From contig JAICTB010000010.1 in the NCBI GenBank assembly GCA_025936595.1, positions 1-18,477 of the forward strand: a DNA stretch of 18,477 bases, in the 5' to 3' direction. Source of the stretch: Thermoleophilia bacterium. GTDB lineage: Bacteria; Actinomycetota; Thermoleophilia; Gaiellales; Gaiellaceae. A program made the position numbers and the translations under genes. A model generated the notes under the pieces. The model was not told the DNA's origin. It did not search any database and was given only the letters and a program-made list of their open reading frames with translations. Positions 1 through 6,735 of this stretch are shown here, piece after piece; the stretch's first letter is position 1; every line of letters begins with the position of its first letter.

Positions 1-204
1 ACGCTCGATCGCAGGCGCCTCGCCGAGGCGGAGCCGCGCGCGCAGCTCGGTTCCGGGAGGGAGGATCGCCGGCGTGCGGACGAGCCCTTCGCGGCCCGGT
101 ATGTCGGCGCCCATGTCGAGCATGACGCGCCAGCCGTCCTGCTCGACGACGACCTTCGTCGCACCGATCACGCCCACTCCGCCGAAGAACCGGAGCCTCG
201 CCAT
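1..204 (-). CDS. Metallo-beta-lactamase-fold hydrolase, RNase J-like N-terminus (partial)
   Basis: Only the first 68 codons lie in the window; the gene continues past base 1. The ATG at 204 shares one base with the TGA of the upstream HAD gene (TGATG), so it is the last visible gene of the sugar operon and probably translationally coupled. The protein opens MARLRFFGGVGVIGATKVVV and continues with WRVMLDMGAD. This is the first beta-hairpin of the metallo-beta-lactamase fold as seen in RNase J/beta-CASP-like proteins, where a GGVGEIGGN-type turn leads into a strand ending in a D-x-G motif. The HxHxDH zinc motif would lie further on and cannot be checked. Known family roles include RNA 5'-3' exonuclease/endonuclease and other metallo-hydrolases. 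Which role applies here is unknown. Confidence 0.7.
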   Translation of the reverse strand, partial: MARLRFFGGVGVIGATKVVVEQDGWRVMLDMGADIPGREGLVRTPAILPPGTELRARLRLGEAPAIER

Positions 205-887
205 CAGCGGTCCTCCACCCACCTTTCGATCGGCTCGAGCAAGTCTTCGAAACGCGGCGCCTCGAGCTGCGCGCGCCCTGCGGGGCCGACGCCGAATGGG
301 TCGACGTACGCTGCCGTGCAGCCCGCATTGAGCGCGGGCTGGATGTCGTTCACGAAGTGATCGCCGATGCTGAGCACGTTCTGCGGCGCGACGCCGTTCA
401 CGTCGGCGAACGCCCGCAGGCGGATCTCGAAACGGTTCGGCTTCGCGGAATCGCACGAGATCTCGTCGAACGAGCCCAGGAGGTCGAGACGCTCGAGGAG
501 CGGCATGACGCCGAACGACGGCGTGTTCGTAACGAGCACGCGTCGCGCCCGGTCGCCGACGCGCTCGAGCAGCTCGCGCAACCCGTCGGGAACCTCCAGC
601 TCGCAAGCGTCGGAGAGCATGAACACGCGCGTGCGCGCGAAGGCGTCGCCGTACGCGCGCGACGCTCCGCGGCCGCCGCCGGCGAGCACGACCGCCGCCT
701 CCCAGCCGTCGGACGCCTCGACGCCGCCTGCGCCCGAGAGGTACCGCTCCATCGCCTCGACGTACGGCGCGCGCGCCGGCTCCTCGAGGGTCTCGGCGAT
801 CCCTTGCGCATAGTGCAGGCACGCGGCGGCAGAGCGATAGAGCGTTCCGTCGAGATCCCACACGAGGACAGCTGAAATACCGCTCAT
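204..887 (-). CDS. HAD-superfamily hydrolase (phosphatase-like)
   Basis: A complete 227-residue protein with all HAD motifs. Motif I is DLDGT at residues 11-15 (nucleophile D11, acid D13). Motif II is VTN ending at T120-N121. Motif III is K149-P150. Motif IV is GDHFVND at 175-181. Between motifs I and II lies an alpha-helical cap (about residues 18-100), as in the subfamily I phosphatases (YigB/YjjG-like, phosphoglycolate-phosphatase-like). It probably removes a phosphate from a small soluble metabolite in the cytoplasm. The ATG at 887 overlaps the TGA of the upstream permease (ATGA) and its own stop overlaps the next start, so it belongs to the transporter operon. Its substrate may be the imported compound or a product of it; that is inference. 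Confidence 0.85.
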   Translation of the reverse strand: MSGISAVLVWDLDGTLYRSAAACLHYAQGIAETLEEPARAPYVEAMERYLSGAGGVEASDGWEAAVVLAGGGRGASRAYGDAFARTRVFMLSDACELEVPDGLRELLERVGDRARRVLVTNTPSFGVMPLLERLDLLGSFDEISCDSAKPNRFEIRLRAFADVNGVAPQNVLSIGDHFVNDIQPALNAGCTAAYVDPFGVGPAGRAQLEAPRFEDLLEPIERWVEDR

Positions 888-1735
888 CCTTTCGTCGCCC
901 CCGTCGTCGCGCTCGCACCCTCGACGAGACGGCGTTGCGCGAACATGAACACGATCATCACCGGCAGCGTCGTGAAGACCACCGCCGCCGACAGTCCCGT
1001 CCAGTCGGTCCCGTTCGTTCCGAAGAACGTCGACAGGCCGACCTCGATCGGCTGCACGTGCGGGCTCGAGGTCATGATGAACGGCCAGAGGAAGCTGTTC
1101 CACGACGCGATGAAGATGTAGAGGCCGATCGTGACGAGCGCCGGCCGTGCCAGCGGCATCGCGATCGTGCGCAGGAACTGCATCTGCGACGCGCCGTCGA
1201 GCTCGGCCGCCTCGACGAGCTCCTGCGGTAGTGCGTTGAAGAACTGTCGCAACAGGAAGATCCCGAACACCGACGCGCCCCACGGCACGATCTGCGCCCA
1301 GTAGGTGTCGAGCCAGTGCAGCTTGCTGAGGACGACGTAGTCGGGGATCAGCAGCACGACCTTCGGGATCATCAGGATGCTGAGGACCGCGAACAGCACG
1401 AGCTCGCGGCCCTTGAAGCGCGTCACGCCGAGCGCGAACCCGGCGAGCAGCGAGGTGACGAGCACGAGCGCGACGGTCGCGCCCGCGATGAAGAGCGTAT
1501 TCAGGAAGAAGCGCACCCACGTCGCGCCGGCCCACGCACGCGAGTAGTTGTGCGCCTCCGTCCCCGGCAGGAAGTCCGGGGGAAACTGGTAGACGCGGTT
1601 CGTCGAGCTGAACGACGTGACGATCACCCAGTAGAACGGGAACGCGAACAGAATCCCGATCAGGAGGGCGAGCAGCCCTGAGCGGAAGCGGCGTGACCGC
1701 TTCCGCCACAGGGCTGCTCCGGCACCGGCAGGCAT
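884..1735 (-). CDS. ABC sugar transporter permease, CUT1 type (MalG/UgpE-like)
   Basis: A 283-residue inner-membrane protein with six likely helices: about 21-42, 78-103, 111-133, 145-165, 198-220 and 250-268. The cytoplasmic EAA loop reads VEAAELDGAS (residues 174-183). This segment contacts the ATPase in MalG/UgpE-type permeases of the CUT1 family. The chosen ATG at 1735 shares its first base with the stop of the binding-protein gene (TGATG). Longer in-frame upstream extensions would run through that gene and are low-complexity Arg/Gly/Ala, so they were rejected. It is the second of two permeases in the operon and should pair with the permease at 3066-3995 as a heterodimer. No ATPase gene is present. 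Confidence 0.93.
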   Translation of the reverse strand: MPAGAGAALWRKRSRRFRSGLLALLIGILFAFPFYWVIVTSFSSTNRVYQFPPDFLPGTEAHNYSRAWAGATWVRFFLNTLFIAGATVALVLVTSLLAGFALGVTRFKGRELVLFAVLSILMIPKVVLLIPDYVVLSKLHWLDTYWAQIVPWGASVFGIFLLRQFFNALPQELVEAAELDGASQMQFLRTIAMPLARPALVTIGLYIFIASWNSFLWPFIMTSSPHVQPIEVGLSTFFGTNGTDWTGLSAAVVFTTLPVMIVFMFAQRRLVEGASATTGATKG

Positions 1736-3024
1736 CAACCGCCGGCCGCCGCCATTGCCTTCGCCTGCGCCGCCGCAAGGGCGTGCGCGGGATCGCCGCC
1801 GTTGTCGAGCACGGCCTGGAGCGCCGTCGCGAGCTGGCCCTCCGCGACCGTCCACCATGCGTACGGCGGATTCCCGCGGGCGACATCGAGCGAGTGCGCG
1901 GCGATCTGCTGGTACGGATGCGTCGCGATGTACCGCTTCATGATCGGCAGTGCCGTCTTCGTCACCGGCAGATAGCCGGTCGCCTCGGCCCAGTACGCCG
2001 TCTGCCGGGGCTCCGACAGGAACTTCATGTACTGCCAGGCCGCCGCACGCTCCGCGTTCGACGCCTTGGAGAAGATGACGATGTTCGTTCCGGCCATCGC
2101 GTTACCCTCGCCGTTTCGGCCGGTCGGCAGTGCCGCAACCTTCATGGAGAACTTGCCGCCGTCGGCGGCGAGCTCGTACGGGTAGCCGGCGATCGTCGAC
2201 AGGTCGAACGCCGAACGACCGGCGCCGAGCGCGGTCTCACCCGGGTAGTTCGTCCCGATCTGCAGCGCACCCGACTTCTTCAGGTCGGCGAGGTACCCGA
2301 GCGCCTTGATCGCCGCCGGCGTGTTCAGTGTCGGCTTGCCGTTCGCGATCCACGTGCCGCCGAAGGCGTGAATCATCGCCAGCATCACGATCGTCCCGTC
2401 GGCGGGTGCCGCGAGCGTCCCCGTGTCCGTGCTCCACGCCCAGTTGCCGCTCTTCGTCAGCGCCTTCGCGACGGTCGCGAACTGCACCCACGTCTTCGGC
2501 ACCTGCAGCCCGGCCTTCGCCAGCTTGTCCGCGTTGTAGTACATGACGTAGTCGCTCTTGTTGAACGGCCACATCCAGATCTTGCCGTCCGGCAGGAAGA
2601 GGTCCTGCCAGACGCCTTTCCAGATCTGCTTCCGGTCGGCGGTCGTGACGCCCATCTTCTTGCTGTTGACGTAACCGGTCAGCGGGATGATCGCCTTCGC
2701 GTCGGCATAACCCGCGGCCCAGTTCTCGTAGGCCTGACCGATCGTGGGCGGCTTGCCGGCTGCAATCGCGGCCTGCTCCTTCTGCTGCAGGACGCCATAG
2801 TTCGGCTCCGCGATCAGCGTCACCTTGATGTTCGGATGCTGCGCCTCGAAGCGCTTCGTCAGCAGGTCGAGGGACGGCTTCTGCGTTCCCGAGGCCATCG
2901 CCTCCATGAACGAGATGTTGATCGTGGCCCTGCTCGACGCGGTCGCGCCGTAGGCCGCATAGGAGCACGCGGCCGCGGCGAGAAGCGCGCCGACGACGAT
3001 CGAACTGCGGCGGTGCCAGTGCAT
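1735..3024 (-). CDS. Extracellular solute-binding protein of CUT1 ABC transporter (UgpB-like)
   Basis: A 429-residue family 1 solute-binding protein. A short basic start (MHWHRR) and a hydrophobic stretch lead to LLAAAAC at residues 14-20, a plausible though not ideal lipobox, so it is probably a lipoprotein cleaved before C20. The mature part shows typical blocks: FEAQHPNIKVTLI, PFNKSDYVMYYNADKL, AMAGTNIVIF and ATGYLPVTKTA. The last two resemble the glycerol-3-phosphate-binding protein UgpB more than maltose-binding proteins, so the ligand could be a polyol phosphate, a phosphodiester or an oligosaccharide; this is unproven. The ATG at 3024 has GGGAGG seven bases upstream. An alternative in-frame ATG at 3069 (MTPFAQNHHN...) lacks this and would put extra residues before the signal peptide. 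The gene lies 41 bp after the first permease. Confidence 0.92.
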   Translation of the reverse strand: MHWHRRSSIVVGALLAAAACSYAAYGATASSRATINISFMEAMASGTQKPSLDLLTKRFEAQHPNIKVTLIAEPNYGVLQQKEQAAIAAGKPPTIGQAYENWAAGYADAKAIIPLTGYVNSKKMGVTTADRKQIWKGVWQDLFLPDGKIWMWPFNKSDYVMYYNADKLAKAGLQVPKTWVQFATVAKALTKSGNWAWSTDTGTLAAPADGTIVMLAMIHAFGGTWIANGKPTLNTPAAIKALGYLADLKKSGALQIGTNYPGETALGAGRSAFDLSTIAGYPYELAADGGKFSMKVAALPTGRNGEGNAMAGTNIVIFSKASNAERAAAWQYMKFLSEPRQTAYWAEATGYLPVTKTALPIMKRYIATHPYQQIAAHSLDVARGNPPYAWWTVAEGQLATALQAVLDNGGDPAHALAAAQAKAMAAAGG

Positions 3025-3065
3025 CGTTCCCTCCCGAGAGTTGTGGTGGTTTTGGGCAAAGGGGG

Positions 3066-3995
3066 TCATTGGCTGCGGCTCCTCGAGACACGCAGCTGCA
3101 GCAGCGTGAACAGGGCGATGACGGCGAACAGGACGACGGCGATCGCCGCGCCGAAGCCCGTGTGGAAAAAGACGAAGCTCTCCTGGTAGAGCAGGAAGCC
3201 CGTGGTAGTGGTCGCCTGCAGCGGGCCACCCTGGGTCATCGTGTAGATCTGCGTGAACGCCTGCAGCGAGTCGATCGTCGTGATCACGATCACGAAGACG
3301 ATCGTCTGCGTGAGCTGCGGCAGGACGACGTCGCGGATCTCGTGCCGGTAGCGCGCCCCGTCGACGCGCGCAGCCTCGCGCAGGTCGGTCGACACCGTCG
3401 CGAGGCCGGCGAGGAAGATGATCACGGTGAAGCCGAGGTCGTGCCAGAGCGTGTAGAAGATCACCGCCGGCATCGCCCACGTCGTCGACTGCAGCCAGCC
3501 GACCATCGGCAGGTGCAGCATCCGCAGCAGGCTGTCGAGCAGCCCGTATTGCGGGTTGAAGATCCAGACCCACACGATCGACGTCGCGACGAGGGGCGTG
3601 AAGTACGGCGTCAGCACCGCGAGCCGCACGACCCTCCGCACGAGGCCGCGCGAGCTGAGCAGCAACGCGATACCGAGACCGAACACGGTGCTGCCCGCGA
3701 CGACGCAGCCGACGAAGTACACCGACGCGACGATCGAGTGCCAGAAGTCCGCCGAGGACCCGAGCGCGCGGTAGTTGTGCAGTCCCGTGAACGTCGAGAG
3801 CGACGAGTTGAGCAGGTTCCAGTCGAACAGGCTGATGTAGAGGACGAACAGCGCCGGCCCGATCGTGAAGACGCCGAAGACGATGAGCGCCGGCGACAGG
3901 TACAGGAGCGCGAAGCGGCCGTCCCGGATCCCAATCCTGCCGGCACGGCGGCGCGAGGAGCGCTGCGGGCGGACGACTGCGTCGACCGCGGTCAC
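3066..3995 (-). CDS. ABC sugar transporter permease, CUT1 type (MalF/UgpA-like)
   Basis: A 309-residue membrane protein with a basic cytoplasmic N-terminus, a first helix at about 28-55 and further helices near 88-113, 122-145, 175-198, 233-248 and 281-300. The EAA loop is REAARVDGA (residues 206-214). FDWNLLNSSLSTFTGLHNY after helix 1 is the usual periplasmic start of MalF/UgpA-like permeases. The start is a GTG that overlaps the repressor stop (GTGA), implying translational coupling. Together with the permease at 884-1735 it would form the membrane channel. Since no ATPase is encoded nearby, the complex probably borrows a shared MsiK/UgpC-type ATPase encoded elsewhere, as is known for many actinobacterial CUT1 systems. 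Confidence 0.93.
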   Translation of the reverse strand: MTAVDAVVRPQRSSRRRAGRIGIRDGRFALLYLSPALIVFGVFTIGPALFVLYISLFDWNLLNSSLSTFTGLHNYRALGSSADFWHSIVASVYFVGCVVAGSTVFGLGIALLLSSRGLVRRVVRLAVLTPYFTPLVATSIVWVWIFNPQYGLLDSLLRMLHLPMVGWLQSTTWAMPAVIFYTLWHDLGFTVIIFLAGLATVSTDLREAARVDGARYRHEIRDVVLPQLTQTIVFVIVITTIDSLQAFTQIYTMTQGGPLQATTTTGFLLYQESFVFFHTGFGAAIAVVLFAVIALFTLLQLRVSRSRSQ

Positions 3996-5047
3996 GCCGC
4001 CACCGCGGTCGTACGCCGGACGACGAGCTCGTGCGGGAGGATGACGTCGCGCGGCTCGATCTCCCCGTCGGCGAGCCGGTCGAGCGCGAGCGACACAGCG
4101 GCGCGGCCGATCGCTTCCCGCGGTAGCCGCACAGTCGTGAGCTGGACGAGCCGCGACGACGCGAACCAGATGTCGTCGTAACCGACGACGGAAACGTCGC
4201 CGGGCACCGCGAGCCCGTGGTCGAGGAACGCGTCGATCGCGCCGAGCGCGATCAGGTCGTTCCCGCAGAGAACGGCGCGCGGCGGCTCGGCGCGCGCCGC
4301 GAGGAGCGTCCGCGCGCCCTCATAGCCGGCTGCCACCGTCAGACGGCACTCGGCCACGCGGTCAGGGCCGGGCTCGATGCCCACCTCCGCGAGTACCTCG
4401 AGGAACCCGTGCGTCCGCTCGGCGCTCGCCGACGAGCCGCTCGGGCCGGCGAGTATGGCTACCTCGCGGTGGCCTGCGTCGACGAGGTGGCTCGCCGCCT
4501 CGCGCGCGCCGGCGCGGTCGTCGATCCCGACGAAGTCGGCGGCAAGCCCCGGCACGCGGCGGATCGCCTGGACGACCGGGACGCCCGCGCGGACGAGCTC
4601 GGCGATCAGCGCGCCGTCCGTCACCATCTGCGACGTCAAGATGAGCGCCGCCGACTGGTGGTCGCAGAGCGCGCGCACCGCGTCGCCGTCGAGGCCGCCG
4701 TCGACTCCGCGGTGGCTGAGGAACACCTCATACCCCGCCTCGGCGGCAGCCGCGATGACGGCGCCGGCGATGTCGGGGTAGAACGGGTTCGTGATGTCGG
4801 CGAGCACGAGGCCGAGCACGCGGCTCTGTCCGGTCCTCAACCCGCTCGCCAGGCGGTTCGGCCGGAAGCCGACTTCCTTCGCGATCCGCAGGACGTGCGC
4901 GCGGGTCTGCTCTCCGACCCCGTCGCGCTCGTTCATCACATAGGACACCGTCGCGATCGAGACGCCGGCGCGGCGAGCGACCTCCGCGAGCGTCGCCCGT
5001 GCCGCCGTCTCGCGAGGTCTATGCTCGCCCCGCTGCTCCACCCCCAC
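3992..5047 (-). CDS. LacI-family transcriptional repressor
   Basis: A 351-residue regulator with an N-terminal LacI helix-turn-helix (ATLAEVARRAGVSIATVSYV, about residues 18-37) and a hinge helix PNRLASGL (63-70), whose leucine intercalates at a central CpG in family members. A periplasmic-binding-protein-like sensor domain follows (VLGLVLADITNPFY onward, with GYDDIWFASS near the C-terminus). It is first in the transporter operon and overlaps the permease start by four bases, so repressor and transporter are made from one mRNA. It starts at GTG (5047), with no clear ribosome binding site but a TATCCT box 8 nt upstream, suggesting a nearly leaderless mRNA. It very likely represses itself and the transporter and is released by a sugar or derivative; the effector is unknown. 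Confidence 0.95.
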   Translation of the reverse strand: MGVEQRGEHRPRETAARATLAEVARRAGVSIATVSYVMNERDGVGEQTRAHVLRIAKEVGFRPNRLASGLRTGQSRVLGLVLADITNPFYPDIAGAVIAAAAEAGYEVFLSHRGVDGGLDGDAVRALCDHQSAALILTSQMVTDGALIAELVRAGVPVVQAIRRVPGLAADFVGIDDRAGAREAASHLVDAGHREVAILAGPSGSSASAERTHGFLEVLAEVGIEPGPDRVAECRLTVAAGYEGARTLLAARAEPPRAVLCGNDLIALGAIDAFLDHGLAVPGDVSVVGYDDIWFASSRLVQLTTVRLPREAIGRAAVSLALDRLADGEIEPRDVILPHELVVRRTTAVAA

Positions 5048-5055
5048 GGCGCCCT

Positions 5056-5084
5056 AGGATAGTGCGCCCTTAAACGTTTCGCAA
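5056..5084 (-). promoter_or_regulatory. Promoter of the lacI-transporter operon
   Basis: Read on the minus strand, TTGCGA (5084-5079) is followed by a 17-bp spacer and TATCCT (5061-5056). This is a good sigma70-type pair with optimal spacing. Transcription would begin near 5049, only about two bases before the GTG at 5047, so the repressor mRNA would be almost leaderless. Confidence 0.65.
5072..5079. promoter_or_regulatory. LacI-type operator core AAACGTTT
   Basis: A perfect 8-bp palindrome with a central CpG (flanks CCTT and CGC). It matches the general AAACGTTT core of LacI/PurR/CcpA-family operators. It lies within the -35/-10 region of the repressor promoter and 51 bp upstream of the divergent kinase start, so one bound repressor could silence both directions. 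Confidence 0.65.
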
Positions 5085-5129
5085 CGGCATCCCGACACGA
5101 TTCCGGCTCCCGATCCCCAAACCCGCTCC

Positions 5130-6038
5130 GTGCCGCAAATCTGCGTCGTCGGCGCCGCCCTGATCGACCTCGTCGCCTACGTCCCACGCCTGCCAGCGGT
5201 CGGCGAGACGCTCCACGGGAGCGTGTTCCGCACCGGCTTCGGCGGCAAAGGCGCGAACCAGGCGGCGATGGCGGCGAAGCTCGGCGCCCGCGTCTCGATG
5301 GTCACGCGCGTCGGCAGGGACACCTTCGGCGACAGCATGCTCGAGAACTTTCACGAGCTCGGGATCGACACGACGCACGTCGGTGTGGACGAGTCGACCT
5401 CGTCCGGCGTCGCGCCGATCGCCGTTGACGCGAACGGCGACAACGCGATCGTCATCGTCACGGGCGCCAACGACCGCCTGACACCCGCGGACGCGGAGCG
5501 CGCGCGAGAGACGATTGCAGCCGCCGACGTCCTCGTCTGCCAGCTCGAGATTCCACACGACGTCACGCTCGCCGCGCTGAGCATCGCGCGCGAGGAGTCG
5601 ACGCTCGCGATCCTCAACCCCGCGCCGGCGGCGAGGGACCTGCCGTGCGCCGCGTTCGAGCTCGCGGACGTGCTCTGCCCGAACGAGTCAGAAGCTGCCT
5701 TGATTCTCGGCCGCGAGGTCGACGCCGGCGAGGAGCTCGCCGCCGCCCGCGAGCTGCGCTCGCTCGGTCCGCGCGCCGTCGTCCTCACGCTCGGCGAGCG
5801 CGGCTGCGCGATCTCGACCGACGGCCTCGAGCTGGTCAGGGCGGCCGAGCCGGTCGCCGCCGTCGATACCACGGGGGCCGGCGACGCGTTCGTCGGCACG
5901 CTCGCGGTCGGACTCGCACTCGGCGAGGACCTGGCCGCGGCCGCGGCCCGCGCGAACCACATCGCGGCGATGAGCGTCCGGCTGCCCGGGACACAGTCGA
6001 GCTTTCCCTCACTCGATCTTCTCTCTCGCCACCGGTGA
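5130..6038 (+). CDS. Ribokinase-like sugar kinase (PfkB family)
   Basis: A 302-residue PfkB-family kinase of normal ribokinase length. It has the sugar-binding GGKGANQA motif (residues 38-45), NPAPA (163-167), a CPNESEA block (183-189) and the anion-hole/catalytic signature DTTGAGDAF (246-254) with catalytic base D252. The C-terminal GTQSSFP corresponds to the ribokinase end motif. It should phosphorylate ribose or a related sugar or nucleoside with ATP in the cytoplasm. It is divergent from the LacI-transporter operon across an 82-bp region that contains the operator, so co-regulation is likely. The GTG start at 5130 has no recognisable ribosome binding site and, unlike several neighbours, no TANNNT box at the expected distance. 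Its promoter is not obvious. Confidence 0.9.
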   Translation: MPQICVVGAALIDLVAYVPRLPAVGETLHGSVFRTGFGGKGANQAAMAAKLGARVSMVTRVGRDTFGDSMLENFHELGIDTTHVGVDESTSSGVAPIAVDANGDNAIVIVTGANDRLTPADAERARETIAAADVLVCQLEIPHDVTLAALSIAREESTLAILNPAPAARDLPCAAFELADVLCPNESEAALILGREVDAGEELAAARELRSLGPRAVVLTLGERGCAISTDGLELVRAAEPVAAVDTTGAGDAFVGTLAVGLALGEDLAAAAARANHIAAMSVRLPGTQSSFPSLDLLSRHR

Positions 6039-6090
6039 CCGTGTGCGGTGTTGGACGCAGTGCGCCAGAGCGATCGGCGCGGCGACGTCA

Positions 6091-6735
6091 TCAGGCGCGA
6101 AGGTAGGTGAGGACTGCTTCGACGCGGCGGTTGCGGCTTCGGTCCTCGGGAAGTCCGAGTTTCTGGAGGATGTGCCGGATGTGGCTCTCGACCGTCTTGG
6201 GAGAGAGCCAGAGTCGTTCGGCGATGCCGCGGTCGGTCAGGCCCTCGGCCATGAGCGACAGGACGTGTCGCTCGCGGTCGGTGAGATCGTCGATCGGACT
6301 TCCCTCACGGGCGCGGGCGAGTAGCTGGTCGACCAGTTGCGGGTCGAGGACGGTTTCGCCCTGTGCCAGTCGCCGTACGGCATCGAGGAGATCGGTGCCC
6401 TGTGTGATGCGGTCTTTGAGGAGGTATCCGCTGGCCTCACCACTTTCCTGGAGGAGCTTCAACGCGTAGTCGGCGTCGATGTACTGCGAGAGCACGAGGA
6501 CGGCGATGTCCGGATGCCGGGCACGGATCTCGGCGGCAGCCTGCAGGCCCTCGTCGCTGTGGGTCGGGGGCATGCGGATGTCGACGATGACCACGTCCGG
6601 GTGCGTCTTCTCCACGGTGGCGGCCAGTTCGTCTGCGTCTCCCGCTTCGCCGCACACGTCGATGTTCGCCTCGGCGAGGAGACGCTTGAGGCCTTCGCGC
6701 ACCAGTAGCGAGTCGTCCGCGATCGCTACGCGCAT
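6091..6735 (-). CDS. NarL/FixJ-family response regulator
   Basis: A 214-residue regulator. The receiver domain has acidic residues D7-D8, phosphoacceptor D52 in VVIVDIRMP, S83 in LVLSQY and K107 in YLLKD. The C-terminal LuxR-type helix-turn-helix spans about 150-208 (LTDRERHVLSLMAEGLTDRGIAERLWLSPKTVESH...). The ATG at 6735 gives the canonical MRVAIADD start; the longer in-frame start at 6765 adds MRNHNRRRDS, lies inside the kinase gene and is unlikely. The start overlaps the kinase stop by 10 bp, so the pair is coupled. It is the probable DNA-binding output of the operon and the best candidate for binding the paired palindromes at 8807-8848. It ends 52 bp from the convergent kinase gene at 6038. 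Confidence 0.93.
   Translation of the reverse strand: MRVAIADDSLLVREGLKRLLAEANIDVCGEAGDADELAATVEKTHPDVVIVDIRMPPTHSDEGLQAAAEIRARHPDIAVLVLSQYIDADYALKLLQESGEASGYLLKDRITQGTDLLDAVRRLAQGETVLDPQLVDQLLARAREGSPIDDLTDRERHVLSLMAEGLTDRGIAERLWLSPKTVESHIRHILQKLGLPEDRSRNRRVEAVLTYLRA

Noticed and set aside
3069..3573. N-terminal extension of the solute-binding protein (long Arg/Ala/Asp-rich frame).
   Set aside because: It runs antisense-like through the permease gene in another frame and would remove the signal peptide from the N-terminus.
6062..6080. Possible terminator hairpin between ribokinase and the convergent response regulator.
   Set aside because: Only a 5-bp stem (GCGCC/GGCGC) with a 9-nt loop and no T-run; too weak to call.
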